Source: Sepioteuthis lessoniana (taxonomy: Eukaryota; Mollusca; Cephalopoda; Myopsida; Loliginidae). Taken from it: 64,000 nt of DNA. Below the pieces are notes generated by a model that saw nothing but the letters and a program-made list of their open reading frames with translations, had not been told where the DNA came from and searched no databases. Positions within the stretch are counted from its first letter, which is position 1, and each line of letters starts with the position of its first letter. Positions 13,101 through 27,900 of the stretch are shown here, in pieces. The translations under genes and the position numbers were made by a program. The stretch is taken from contig OY757904.1 of the NCBI GenBank assembly GCA_963585895.1, positions 162,450,292-162,514,291 on the forward strand. Direction: 5' to 3'.

Positions 13101-15436
13101 GTTAATTAACCATCAAAGGACAAGGAACAACTTAAATTTCAGGGGTGGACTACAATTTAGCAATTCTTTCGACTTAAAATACAAGTGCACATCTCCCTGT
13201 TTAGAGGGAGATTGAAATGCAGTCAAAATGAGTGGCATTTTTTCTTTAACCCTTGTAGTGAGAGAAGAAACTTACCTCCTGGATCAAAGTGCGTAAGACT
13301 ATGCCTTGCATGTCAAGCAGTAGAAAATATGTTCACTTCTGGAGGCAGATGTTATAGTGGGCCGATCTCATCTCTTGCGAGAAGAAATCTACCATGCATA
13401 TAAATTTCTATATGCCGGAACTTGCATAAAAGAGCATGCCAGCAGCAGGAGCGGGGTTGTTGTTGTTTGCGGACTGCTTTTTTTGACTGACAGAACAAAC
13501 AAGTTGACCAGAGGTATACTGAGGAAGGGCTGCTAGTCATGTTGTTATTTTTAACCAACTGAGGCTATCCAATTGTCTGAGGACTGGGCTACTGCTCTTG
13601 TTTGGACTAGTTCTACAACAACCACATGTCCGATTCCTTTTTTTTCCTGATGTAAACTCATCATTTCTTCATTGTCTCCAGCTTTCTTCAAGATCCCACA
13701 ATGCATCATCACTATGAACTGGAATCAAAACAGTTCACAGAGTGATGATTTCAAAGAAAGTTCAAGATGCAACTCTCAGTAGCCAAGTTGTGAGCACTAT
13801 TTTGGAGGAGGAGAGGCATGATCCTTGTGGGTTTCCTGGAACCTAGACAAACCATCAACTTGTTAACTAAGCTGAATTTAGAGCCTTCTGTTTGGGCTAA
13901 TTAAAGATGAATGATGCAGACAATATTTTTCTGTTAAGGACACCATCATTGCTTATGCTGTAGCAGATTTCAAAAGTATATGATGTGCAGGCTCTTCACC
14001 ATTGCTGGCCAAAATACATTTTGAATAATAGAGTTTTGTAGCTGAAAACTTGTTCTATCCAATAGGGTTACTATGCTTTCTGGATCAATTAAAGTTAGCA
14101 TGGAAATAAATAGAAGACATTACTTTTGGATTAGCCCTTGTACTTTATTTAGTAAGTTTATATTTACCCAGCCCCTCCACCATGAACACGATGCAACACA
14201 AGGTCAATTTTTAAGCAGAGTATATAATGGTTTGAACTCAGACTTTTCCTTCTCTTGTAACACTATGTAGGTGGTCTGCCAAGCAGACGATTCCTTTGTC
14301 TGTTTTGGCGCAAAACCAGACAAAGGGTTTTGGACTCGAGATCTCGGCGTGACCAGAAGTGGGTAAGGGAACATGAGAAGGGAGTTGGACAAAGGAACTC
14401 GAAGAAGGCAGTTGGCGAAAGGTGACGCGAGTGGGCAGTTAGCACCAGACAGCAGAGAGACCAATCGGATGAGATGAGGTCCAGAGCAGTGAGGAAGTCC
14501 GGTCAGGATAGGTTGGCATTCCTAGTAGCTTTGTAGAAGTTTCGCTAGAAATCCATGCTAGCGTTAGTCTACATATGCACACAGGAAATGCAGCGTGTTG
14601 CATAACTCCTTGTCTTGCACTTTGAGTTAACCCCAGGCATATTGTTCGTTTATTCTCTTTCCTCCTGCTCCCTTGATTGTATTTCTTGTAGCCGTAAAGA
14701 AATGTGCAATGCCCCTATTGGAACCACAAGTTGATCACCGGCCAAGAAGTGAAAGGGTTCGAAGAAGTTGATGTAACGCGGGGGCCGAGGGGGTAACGTC
14801 CCACTCTGAAATGGGTTGAAACACCCAATCAACACAACTATTTACCCATAGCTGGAGGAAGAATTATTGGATTCAAATGCTAACTGCCTTATCGAGGATT
14901 TGAACTTGAGTTGCCAAGTTCATTTCCTATGGAGAAAACCATTACACTACAAGCATTTTCATTTTTAGTTGTTTTTTTTTTTTTTTTTTAAATAAAAATT
15001 AAAAAGAGAAAAAAAAAAAGTAGTGTTTTGGGAAAAATAAAAAAGTTTTGCTATACTTACACACATCTCGTGTTGTCATGTTAGGCCTAACAGGCAACGT
15101 TTTCCAGATGATGCTGTCACGAATCTCATCTGGGAAAGCTACTTTCAGAAACCCTTGCATATCACTGATGCTTGGTAGTCGGCCCTGTGTGAAGATACAA
15201 GAAAAAAAAAAAAGGTTCTTTTCGAGTCTAAAAATGTAATCAAAAAAAATTCTTAACTGAATTTTTCTTTGTTCAGATATTTACACACAAAAATTTGAAC
15301 CTAAAAGTGATTTTTTTATTTCATTCTTTCATATATTTTATAACATTTAAAGAATCTATCAACTTTTTTTAAATGTAACAATTCATTCATGTTAATTATT
15401 TTTGTAAATATCAATGAAATTTATAAATAAAAAGTA

Positions 15437-15480
<44 letters not shown>

Positions 15481-18400
15481 TCATTATCATGTCGTGTCGC
15501 CAGCACGGATATCCCTGACCCTCTCTCGCCACTTCTCCCTATCATTCATCGCTTTTGGCAGGTCTTCAGGGTTACATCCCGTATCCTCACAGAGCTGCTG
15601 TATGTATGTTCGAGCTGGTCGTCCTGCTTTTGTTTGGCCATATGCGGGGGTCCATAGGAGTATATCACTGATGAGTTCGTCCTTGCTTCTCCAGCAGTAT
15701 CTGGCTTGTCTAACTTGTATAGTTTTCGTGATGGGAGGCAAGTGGCCGTATAGTTGGTGTCTTGTGGGGTGTTGTCGCCAGGACTTATTCAATATTGCTC
15801 TCAACATTCTTGTGTAATTGCCGTCTAGTTTCTTCTTCAGCCGTTTAGTGCATCCATATAGTAGTATCAATACAACCGCTGCTTGGAAGAAACTGCGTTT
15901 CATTTTATCGGTCAGGTCTGATTTCCGTATGATCGAGAGCCTACCGATAGCTGTCCACATGCTTTCGTTAGTCGTGTGTCGATGTCTTTTTCGGTTGATG
16001 AGATGCTACTTCCTAGGTAGGTGAATTTATTTCTGTTAATTTATTACCTTATAAATAGTCATTCTTTTACTAATTATGAGAAGGATTAGAATTGATCAAA
16101 GAAAAACAAATATTGCTCTTACCAAATGTCCTGATTGATTCTGTTGCATTGTTTTAAAGTTCTTGAGCAAAATTACAGCACTACTCAGAGTTGATAAGTA
16201 ATAGTTAGCCTCTGCACTCACTTGGGATGTGTGTAAAAGACCCCACATATAGTCAGCTTCAATCTCAGCAGATACTAATCCAGCATTTACAATGACATAT
16301 GTTAACATTGGTAAAAAATCTGGAAAACAAATTCAAGCAAGAAAAATCTATTATGATGATAAAGACAATAAATTCATAACAAATCATGTGTCATTTTTGG
16401 TTTATACAGTTTTATATGGTTCATACAATTTTATATGGTTTACTAAAACTTTGGACCAGAATGTATCAATGAGTTTCCATTTGGAAATTCATTTACATAT
16501 TCAATAGGAAATTATCACAGAAATGCAAAATCTGTTTTATTCAACTCAAAGATTTTTTGACAGAAAACTCAGATGTATTCAGCTACTTTGAATTTTTCAA
16601 AAACCAGTTATACAGCCTTGATACAACTTGACAACCAATCAATAGGGACTTTAATATGAGAACACTGTCCAATGTCATTACAGTCACCAATGAGATGCAA
16701 ATCAGTGTCACTAACAATGACTCAATGAGTAATTTATTCATGTCTCAGGCAGTCCAGATTTTATTTCATTGCCCACCCACCCAATATTTATGGCTTTTCA
16801 TCGTTTGGGGTTTTCGGACTATTATCTTCATCTTTATTGCTATATTCACGCTTCGGCCGATCTGTCCTCCGGCCTTCTTCAGGTGTTTGTTGAATTCTGG
16901 AATCTACACGGAACTTTGAACCACATCCTTTAACTTGTGAGGGTCGCTTGTTCTGATTCCATTAATCATAACCAGGTATAAGTACTAAGTATTCCTGTAT
17001 TGTTACTCGCCTGCAGTAAGGATTGAACCTGCAACCTCCAGTTGATTGTCTCTTTTAGAAGCTTAGGTAACCAATGCCTATAACCGTTATGCTAGGTGTC
17101 TTGCTGAACAGTTCAGAGTGAATTTTTGGGACTTATAAACTTAATGTTCTCACATCACAATGATTGCTACTACTACTATGTATTATTTTTTACCCGAGAA
17201 AATCCCAGTTCATTTCAGAAGGGCACGAAAAGTTACAAAAAGATTAAAACATGAATTAGTCCGAGATAGAATTCATAACAACCGTTGGAAGAAACATTAA
17301 CTATAGTAAAAAATCTCGAGCAAACTCACCCAGTTCCTGGGAAGAATGTCTATGATAGAAGACAGACTCCGAATCCAACAATATCTGGATAAATCATATG
17401 AACAGGAATTTAACATGGTCAAGACATGCCAAATTACAAAGTTGGAGAAGATGAAAACCTAAAATATGAAAATCCAAGCCCATTACTCACTAATGAAAAC
17501 CCTTGTCAACATCAGCAAGTGTCAGCTAACAACTCCTGAAAAGTCAGTGCTAAACAAAGATCTCAACTTCACCACCACCACCATAAAGCAGATCCCTTAC
17601 TTTGATCTAATAGCACTAATTGAAAATGCAGCCTTGAAAATTCCCAAAGCCTGGACTGATGAGCAAAGATGGAAAGTGAGACAAGCACTTGAGAAATCAA
17701 AGCCTCCGAAACCAAAAATCTCAAAATTGGAGAGACTAGCCATCAAATCGCTACAGGATGATAATAATATCATAATCCTCCCAGCAGACTAAGTCAATGC
17801 TACTGTGGTAATGGATAGGGTGAAATACTCCAACAATTTGGCAGACTTAATAGGCAATGGTGGTTATTGTAAATTAATGAGGGACTTGACCCTGAGGACG
17901 GAAAAGAAGCTGTCACAGATCCTTGGTAAGAGTAAAGATCTCATACCATGAATAAAATACAGACAACTAACTCAACATTACAGCAAGATACCACACATAT
18001 ATGGTCTTCAAAAATACATAAGAATGCTATTCTGTTGAGACCCATTATCAGTAACCGAGGTTCAGCACATCACCCATTGAGCTGCTTCCTTGTGAAGATT
18101 ATCAGTCTCTAGCTGCTAAGTTCTTGTCATATGTTAAGAACTCAGCCCACTTTGTGGAGAGAATTAGTAATGCTCCCATTCATTCCAACCAGATGGTGAG
18201 TTTGGACGTAGTAAGTCTGTTTACAAAGGTACCAAATGATGAGACACTTGCTGTGGTATAGCATAAACTGACTGCAAATCCCTCGCTGGAAGAACACACT
18301 TGTATCCCGATAGATAATTTAATAGAAATGTTGACCTTCTGTTTAGAGACAACCTACTTCAAGATGGGATCTGATATATATACCGACAAGAAGGACTGGC

Positions 18401-21400
18401 TATGGGTTCACCATTGTCACCAGTATTGGCCAACATATACGTGGAATACTTCGAAGAAATGGCATTAGGATCTACGTCACTAAAGCCATCAATTTGGCTT
18501 CGATACGTAGATGACTCATTCGTTCTCTGGCTCCATCAGGAAGACATTCAAAAATTACTAGAACATGTGAACTCAATCCGACCATCTATATAATTTGTTA
18601 TGGAGAAAGAACAAGATAATAAATTACTCTTCCTCGATGTATTAGTAACATGCACAGAGCAAGGATTCAGGTCATCTGGACAGTACCTCAATTTCAACTC
18701 CCATCATCCATATAATGCAAAGGGAATAGTCCGTTGCTTACAACATCAAGCAAAAGACATCAGTAGTGATATGGATACATATCAAGAAGAAGTGATTAGT
18801 TTATGACATAACCTCCATCATAACTACCCAGAGCACATAACATCGACTCCAAGAAACCTGGATAGGAGGATAGAAGACGATACCCGAAAACTCACCACAT
18901 TATGTCTGCCTATGTCAAAAGCCTAGCCAAAAGGATCCAAAAGATATGTAGTCCATATGACATCAGGACAATGTTCCCAAGTGGCTCAACTCTCTGGAGG
19001 TATCTCTTTCATGTCAAGCCACCAACAGAATTCAACATGATCAAGAACTGTGTGTATTTCATCCCTTGCAGTATACAAAGGCGAGACATGCCCCCCACTA
19101 AAAATAAGAGCAGTCGTATGAGGGGAAATTGAAAAGTCAGGTATGGCAGACCATATATGGAAAGAAAAGGGAAACCATCTACCCTTATGGGATAAAGTTA
19201 AAATAATCAATAGAGATGAACACTGGAAAATTAGAATCAGCACATATGTTGGGCTACAGTGACCTGTTGAGTAGACCAAGAATAGAGATGAATACAATAT
19301 GGGATCCAATAATCAAGAAGGTTAGATAAAAAAAAAAAAATTGGAATATGAGCTCAGGTAAAAATCATAAATAGTAGTAATCATAGCTGTTAATTTTAAA
19401 ATAATGGAGCACAATATTAATTACAAAACTACAATGTGTGTCCTCTAGGGTCTTCTTTACCATTTCTCCCAATATTCCATTATGGCATTCATTTAACCCG
19501 TTACTCCATGGACTTTCAGCAGGTGTAGTACACACAATGATATTCAAATTCTGTGTCATGTTCCAAAATGAATGGTTATTAAATTACCTGCCATTATCGG
19601 GTAGGATAGATCCTGGAGTCCCAAAATATGTTATCCAGTGTTTAAATATAGCATTGATGATTTCAGAACTTTCTTTACTAGGAATCCTGACTCCAACACT
19701 GTATCTTGTAGCATGGTCAATCAGGTGAAGTACTTTGTTGCCATTGATTTCTTTGATATCCATGGCAATATTTTCATTAAAATATGATCCTAATGTGAAT
19801 CCAACAATAGGTCTAGGCTCAGTCATTTTGTAGCGAATTTGGAAGTACTTGCAAAATTCTAATAAATTCAGGATCTCTTATTCCTGCATTTTTAACTAAA
19901 TCACATAATTTTTTATAACTAGGATGACTAAATTGTCTATGTAAGTTTGTTGCAATTTTAAATTTTTTTCTGACTTGTTTTTAGAAGAGATTTCTTTAAT
20001 GAAAAGTATATGTTTGAATTTACTTTTGTCGGGTAAAGGTTTGGTGATAGGGACAATGTGCATCTTAATGGAATTTTCTTTTTAAACATCGTAATGCTGT
20101 CATTCTCAAAGATGAGACAAATTCTGGCTCTTTTCATAGAGTCTTTGTTCAAGAGAAGTGGAATGATACTGACTTCGATGTCTACGATAACACATAGTAG
20201 AGTAACCTTGTAGAGTGAGTTCAGCTTATTTCCATCGCCAAATTTAAAGGTTCTCACTCCACCTTTTACAATTATTTTTTTCTTTGTGGGTTGGTTAATG
20301 TTTCAGGAAAACATTCATACCATTTTGTTTCGCAAATGGTACCATATGCATCACTATCCAGAACAGCAGAACCAAGTGTCTCACCTAAAAAGGCATTGCC
20401 ATTTTCCTCCCATTTTGTGAGCCGACTCATCATTACGAAGTTAGATAGGGAAAGTAACTCACGTTTTTGCCATCCTCATGTTTATCCTTGGAATCATCAA
20501 TATAAGAGCAGTCATAAGAACGGTGGAATTTGCAGCCACACTTAAAATATACAGTGGTATTACCTTCAGGTCCTAGTTGGTTTATTTTTGTTTTTTGTCA
20601 GTGAAGCGTGTTTTGTTATTGTTGTTGTGTCGTCTTCCACCATAGTTTATTTTTCCAAAGAGCAACCATTAAAATTGGAATCACACCAGTCTAAAGAGCA
20701 ACCATAATATACCTCACTGGGGTCTGTCTGGTTATTTTCTTCATTCTTAACCATGATGGGCGGAATGTTGGGAGACGAAGCGTCAGAAGACTCTGCATAA
20801 TCTTCCATAATTGTCCTGACATGGAAAATAGTGTCAACTTGCCGTCAGTAGCCTTGACTAACCTTTCATTTTCCAGGGTGAAATTAGCCCTCTTCAATGC
20901 TCTAAAGGCAAGTACAGGTTCCGGTAAAAGAATATTAAAGTCTTTGAATTTGGTGACATGTCGGCCAAAGTTGATAAGAAAGTCCTCTATTGATGTGTCA
21001 GGTTGTCTCTGATATCCCTCGAAAGTTTTGTAGGCCAAAAAGGCAGACTGGTTTACGTCTTAAAAAGTGTGTCAACTTTCTTATACACCTTTTCCATCCC
21101 ATCTTCAGAATTAAGGGCCGCAACATCTAACTCTAAAACAGCTTCTCTGGTCTTCCCTTCCAGGGAAAGAAACACTATGAGAGCTCGTTTTGCCTTCTCA
21201 ACACACGTGGCCATTTACCAAATTTGCATTTCCTTCTTCCATAGGCTGTATTTGTCTGTAAGTAAAACTGGTGAGGAAATGTATTTCAAAGCCATTGTAA
21301 TGTTTAACTCGGCTTATTCTGCTTTAAAAATAACGGAGCACAATATTAATTATAAAACCACAACAACAGTGGATATACGGAGAGAGAATATCTATTCATC

Positions 21401-21899
21401 CTCCTCTAATGACTACCGTATTTACAATAATTCTTACAGCTTTTGATTAGAAGCCGCCTCACCGCTGAGAGAGTATTCAGGGGGGGATTACTCCATTGGA
21501 TTAACAATAGTGATATGAGAACATTAAGCTTATAGGCCTCAAAAATTCACTCTGAATTGTCCAGCAAGATACATAGCATAATGGTTATAGGCGAGACAAT
21601 CATCTGGAGGCTGCAGGTTCAATCCTGACTGTAAGCGAGTAACAATACAGGAATACTTAGCACTTATACCCGGTTATGGTTAACAGAATCAGATCAAGCC
21701 ACTCCTGTGGATTAAATAAAGGACTTGGTTGGAAGGTCCGAATAGGCTCCCAAGTTTGACAAACACCTGAAGAAGGCCAGAGGACATATCAACCAAAATG
21801 TAGTGAATATAACAATAAAGATGAAGACAATAGCCCGAAAACCCTGAACGATAAAAATCATCAAGCTTCATCTCAAAAATTCAGACAACTTATGGCTTT

Positions 21900-21935
<36 letters not shown>

Positions 21936-24900
21936 CCTTGAAACCCAATGAACAAAATTAAAAGAGAATATGAATTAGTTAATGATGATCTTAAAAGAAA
22001 ACTTTGCAAACTATTTTGAAAAGTAGAAGGGATATGAGGTATTTTGAAGGGGACAAAAGGTACCATTGCTTTAAGTAGGCTATTTATTTCTTATTTAAAT
22101 ATGAAATGACTGGAATCATTTTCAGAGATTTACATTACAATCAAAATAGCTTTCCACAAATAGTCACATTTTCTAATGTCCGAACTGTCTAATAAATCAT
22201 TTCCATTCCTCAACTAATTTAGGAATTATAATTTCCTATCTTTATCAATAAAAAAAAAAAATAAAAATAAATGAGTAAAAATTTTAAGTATTTTGTAAGA
22301 ACAAAAAGTACCATACAGGTTAAATGAATATTCTCTGAAGCAAATTCAAGTAACAATGATAGTTAATCATCAGGATATGTTTCAATTGAGCCATCTTATA
22401 ATCTGTGAACTTAATGACATACAAAAATCAAAAACCCTTCTTTTTGTCTCTTTATCAATTAAAGATTAAAATAACATTTTTTTCTTTCTTTTAATGAAAT
22501 ACAAAGAATATTTAAAGTAAATGGTAACAATACTATTGAAACAAAAGCAGAATAAATACTTTCAGCTCGGATTCATAAATTTCACAATGTGACCAATGTG
22601 AGAAAAGTTAGAACAAGCAAAAATAATTCAAATATTTTAAGAGAGATCAAATAATGAATTACCATCTGTTTGTACTGAGCAACTTGCTCTTCCATTTTTG
22701 AGATTGCCATTTAACTGGAAATAAAATAAGAAATTCTGAGTAGGACAATCATTTTTTTTTTTTTTAAATATCTTATATATATATATATATTATATAAAAA
22801 GGAATATATATGAGAATTGTTGATTAGATAAACAGGATATTGGGAGGGGAACCAATAAAATTTTCTTTAACAAATAAACTTGTTTCAGAAGAAATTAAAA
22901 ATAAGATCGTGTGCTAAAGTTTTCAGTATTTTTTTTATTTGTAAACACAGTCTATAAAGTTTCTAGTTTTCCATAAAAGAAGCCAGGAACTTTTGCACAC
23001 ATTAAATATCTTTATTTTCAGCCTATTTATTTTAGAAGAGTCACTATTTCATTTATTTTCTTTTATAAATCGATACATTAAAGTATTCTTAAGAAATGAA
23101 AGCAATTAGACACACAGAAGTACATATGGGTCTTAAAGCCCAAAGCACATGTTCTTTTGAACTGTTAAATGATTGTTGCTAAAAGACTTGTTATTAAGCC
23201 AAAATAGACAAACGTAATCAGAAATTATAACATAAAATGTAGACAATATTTTTAAAAGTTTTTTTTTTTTAAATTTCAAATCGGAAAAGTTCTAATCAAA
23301 GTAACTAATCCATTTAAAATGGAAAGTAAGGGATATATATCAAAAAAGTTTTGGAAAATACAAATTTTAGTTTCAGAATGTAAATAACTGGTAAGAAGAA
23401 AAAAAAAACAAAAAAAAAACACTTACACAACTTGTAATACAGAAAGATGCTTTCAATAGATTATCCAGTTTCTTAATAGGTGAATATGCTTGTTGAATTT
23501 GACCAAGATAATCTCTGATCTGTTCTAAATCATCTTTATCAGGTGGAAGTAGATGACCCTACAACAAACAAATCAAAATGTTCATTTATGCAAATCAAGT
23601 GTTTGTATTTGTAAGAGAAACTTTAAAATACGAGAAGTTTTTTTTTAAAAATGTTTTCCACTTTGTGATTTTGATAAATTCTATCATTTCAATTATTAAT
23701 TGAACATTTTCATTTTGAAAATGTCAAGCTTATTTGAAAGCTAAACTCAAAATCATCTTTTATTCTTGGCTGACAAAAATAAGGCATTGAAGTTAAAAAT
23801 AAGAGAATTTATAAAAAGAAAAGAAAAAAATTAAATCAAATTAAAAATCCACCGCCCATTGGGATTGACCATTACAAGCGTGTAAATTTTTTTTTTCACA
23901 TTCCAATAGTTGAATAAACCTCAAAGAGAAAATTTAAATTACAATTAATGTTAAAATTACATTAAAAAATAATTGAATAAAAATAGTCAGCAAAAGTGAG
24001 AGGGTTTCATGTGAATATTATCATCTTCATAGAATAAACAAATGAATAATTATGTTCCACTTGGTACTGAATTGAAATCAAGACTACACGGATGTGGTGA
24101 GATAAAAGCAAAAGTTTTATTACTTACTCTGAGTCCCAAATCACTTAAAGGTCTCGTTCGAGCATAAACAATATTGTCATACAATGTTGATACACTTCCA
24201 TTCCTAAAATCAAAAAGAAATAAAATTTAAAAGAATTCATTTTTAAAATATAGTGGAAACTTTCAGAGTATCATGTTGTACTGAAAAAAAAATATATTGA
24301 AAAATTCCAAGGAAAATTACACTTGAAAAATTATTTTAATTATTGCCAAGAATTTTGCACAAAAACTGTATTTCCCACAATTGATACGAATTTTTAAATA
24401 TGCCCACTTGAATATTTGTCTGAATGAGAGAGAGAGCTAGAAAAAAAGAAAAAATATTAAAAATAATTTATTCATTTGTATATACTTCATTTTCGATGAT
24501 TGAAAAATATCAAATCTCGATAAAAGAATTTTAAATGATTAATAAAAAAACGAAATTTATACTGCTATTAAGTTGCTGTATATATGTGCATATTTGAGGA
24601 TCACAACCCAAAGAAAAGACAGATCTCATTTTATGCAGAAATTAAATCAGAATATTTTTTTATATTTATGTCTATTACATATTTCTATATACACACAATA
24701 TTGATAAAGTATATATCAATAATTTCATAACAAAATTTTAAGGAAAATATAGTCACTAATTTTAGGTTGCGTTTTATCCTTACAAAAATTTTTTTTTAAC
24801 TAATTCAAATTTTGTTTTCCCCAGTATTACAAAAAAAAAAAAAAAAAAAAAAAAAGTCTTATTAAAAGAATTCATTTTTAAAGTAGTTCTTTTATTATCA

Positions 24901-27900
24901 AATCTATGTATATAAATATTATTTCTCAGTAGATAAAACGTACATACTCCCTCTCTCATAAATATATATCTGGTAAATCATCTAATAATAGAATTCAAAT
25001 TCATAACTCAATCATAACATCTGAATTTGCTGTCAATTATTTGAATGAAAAAATCCCAAAGGTTGAGACTGAAAAATGAAATACTCTTTACTTTACAAAA
25101 ACTCAGCGGAGGACAGTTTGATTTTATATGAATTTAAGTTTTATATGAATTTAAGTTTGCTTCCTGCTTGAATGCAGGAAGCAAACTTCAATTTTGGTTT
25201 TGTTATTCTGTTTAATAGCATATCAAACCTTGTGGGTTATTTAATGCCAAATGTTTTTTATATACAGGATTGGAAGTTAGTAGGTAAATATTTTTGGTTT
25301 TAAACAAATTGTTAGAGTGTAAGACAAAGGTCAGTAGATAGCTTTGCAGGTGCATCTAATGGTTTTATTCAGATCACCTTTGGAATTATGCAATCAGATT
25401 CAATATCCATATTTTCAACACTCTCAGATCTATCAAAACTTTTGGCTTTATTGAGTTTTGATACTCAAGAATAAGTGTTTTTGTTTGTTTGGTCTTGTCT
25501 GATATTTGGTTTCTCATTAGATTTGTTTGGTGATTTTGTTCTTGATGTTGAGGGATATCTGGAGTGAGATGATGAGGGGTTTGATATTTCAGTTTTTTCA
25601 GTTGGTGGTCAAATACGATCTAAAATAGATTATGAGGAAGTTTAGAGTTTGGTTGGGGTAATTAGAATATGTTTTGTTTCGTATTTATTTTAGGAATCAA
25701 TGGATGGATCAGTGATCTTTGCAATTTGTAGACTAGGGTTAGGATTTAATTATAGAGATGCTAGGGGTTGACAAGTAGCTGATTGACTGAATCAAGTTGA
25801 AACCTTTTAACTGTTTGTGTCCAGTCATATTTTTCTCCCTTGCCACGTCAATACATCGGTTCGCTCAGTCCTACTGTGAAGCAACAAATGCAACAACAAT
25901 GCTGAAATTACTCCTTTTATACCAGTTCTGGCTAGCTGAAATTTGCATATGTCACAAACCCTGTCCCACCAGAGATGAAACCCATGACCTATAAATTGCA
26001 CTCCCAAGGACACTCACACTTCCGTCTTTTTCTATACTTCCGGCTCTCCACACACAAGACACATTTGCGCTCATTTGGAACTTTGAAGTAGGCCATTTCA
26101 CTCGTCACTTCTTGCTTCTTTCTTCCTTCCTTCCTTTTAGTGTTGGTATGAAAGGAATTCAATCCATACAGCTTTGTTATCACATTTCATTTCTCTCATT
26201 CGTCCGGCCCACCATCTGTTTTTTATCCAGCTGGGGACAGTTGCTAGATTCATGTAAACGTTGGCCTGCATATACTGCATGCCACTCGTTGCCTCTTTGA
26301 ACAACGAACCCCGGTTGGCTCATTGGAGGCAGCAGTCTGCGGATTCTGCCTTTCAATTTCACTACACGAGCCTCTCCAACTGCTTGTCTAGCCCGTGTAA
26401 GAGGTAAAGTGAAGCATTGCAGATCATCTGACCATTTAGTATCCAGGGTCAAAGACTGTGCAACCATCAGGATCCAATCCTTCAGAATTACAGGTCATCC
26501 CCCATTGCCAACATCTTACCCTCCTAGTCCTGTCAGCACATTCTACAGCCTCAGCCAACAGGGAAGCTTTTAGATTTTTTTTTCAAGGTGATCAATGCAG
26601 AGATAAAATTGCAGACTCCTTTATCTAGCTTTACATTTCCACAAGCATTAAAATCTTCCAATGTTTTACTTGATATCATATATTGTGTTTTTGTTTTATT
26701 TTCCTGTTTTATTATATTTTGAAAGCCAATTACCATTAAAGACTTAAAAAGGGACAATAAGATTACTGAGATATAAGGTAAGGTAATTTTCAATTTGTTT
26801 ATAATTCTTTGTTATTGGAAGATGTGAGATATTAAATGGTAATATAGAGAATAAACTTGTGAAAAGGATTTCATTCCAATTAACAAACAAATGAGAAGTA
26901 TTAAGTCCCAAGACAAATATTATATAATCCAGTTTGCATTAAATCTGGAGAGGATAATGTTCTAAATAGTAAATCCAATGTTGATAAGATGTTATGTCTC
27001 CTCCAAGAAAAAGACATTAAATGAGTTAGAAATAAATAGATTCATTTTTTCCCAAAATGCAACATTGATGATTATTTACTTCAAAGTTAATTATTACTTA
27101 TACAAGACAATAATCCTACATTCATAATGAGTTCCATTGGAGCAAATAATCCATCATGACAGGGTAAAAAAGAAAAAAAAAAAGCTCTAATCGAGATAAT
27201 CAACGTGTATAACTTATAAAAAAAAAAAAATTTTTTTTTAAATGAGAGAGAGTGCAACAATTTCTCTCTGAACTGACCTGGGTAGTTGATGGCTGTTAAT
27301 ATAAATTAACATATAAAAAAAATTCTCAGAACTGACCTGGTGTAGTCGGTGGCTAATAATTGATAGACATGTTCTTTCAATGGTAAAATAACACATTCAT
27401 GCAAAGCACTTTCAATGATTGCATCTATATTCAGAATCTCATTAGTTCCAAGCTACAAAAATAAAATAGAAAAGAATTATAATAAGTCAATAGCAGAACT
27501 TGATAAATTCGTTTAGTAAATAAATTACTTATTACTAAGCCGAGTCAAATGTTTCGCAATATTTTGGTAATATGAGACAATTTGGCAGCACCACACGCTT
27601 TTGCGGAGGTTGTGAAGATGACAAACCACACTGGACTGTGAGAAACTAAGCACGTTTGATACTCTCCGAGGGCTATTCACCAGATTTACCTCTATGACTT
27701 GGAGCATGGCCTTAGAATCCACGGTTTTAAGCTTGTCTGATTGATGAGGTTTTTGTAGCCTGAATGAAATTTCTTCAACTATTTGGTTACCGTATTGTGA
27801 TCATCTGCGCCTTCACCTTTTGCCCAACAAATATTTTTGGTTGTTTCTGTATTGCTATGACCTAGGTCAAACTTGTAAAGCATACATTCCCAAATTAGAC

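Noticed and set aside
26180-26467. 95-codon minus-strand open frame in the GC-richer patch
   Set aside because: No recognisable domain, and the region shares sequence with a dispersed non-coding repeat.
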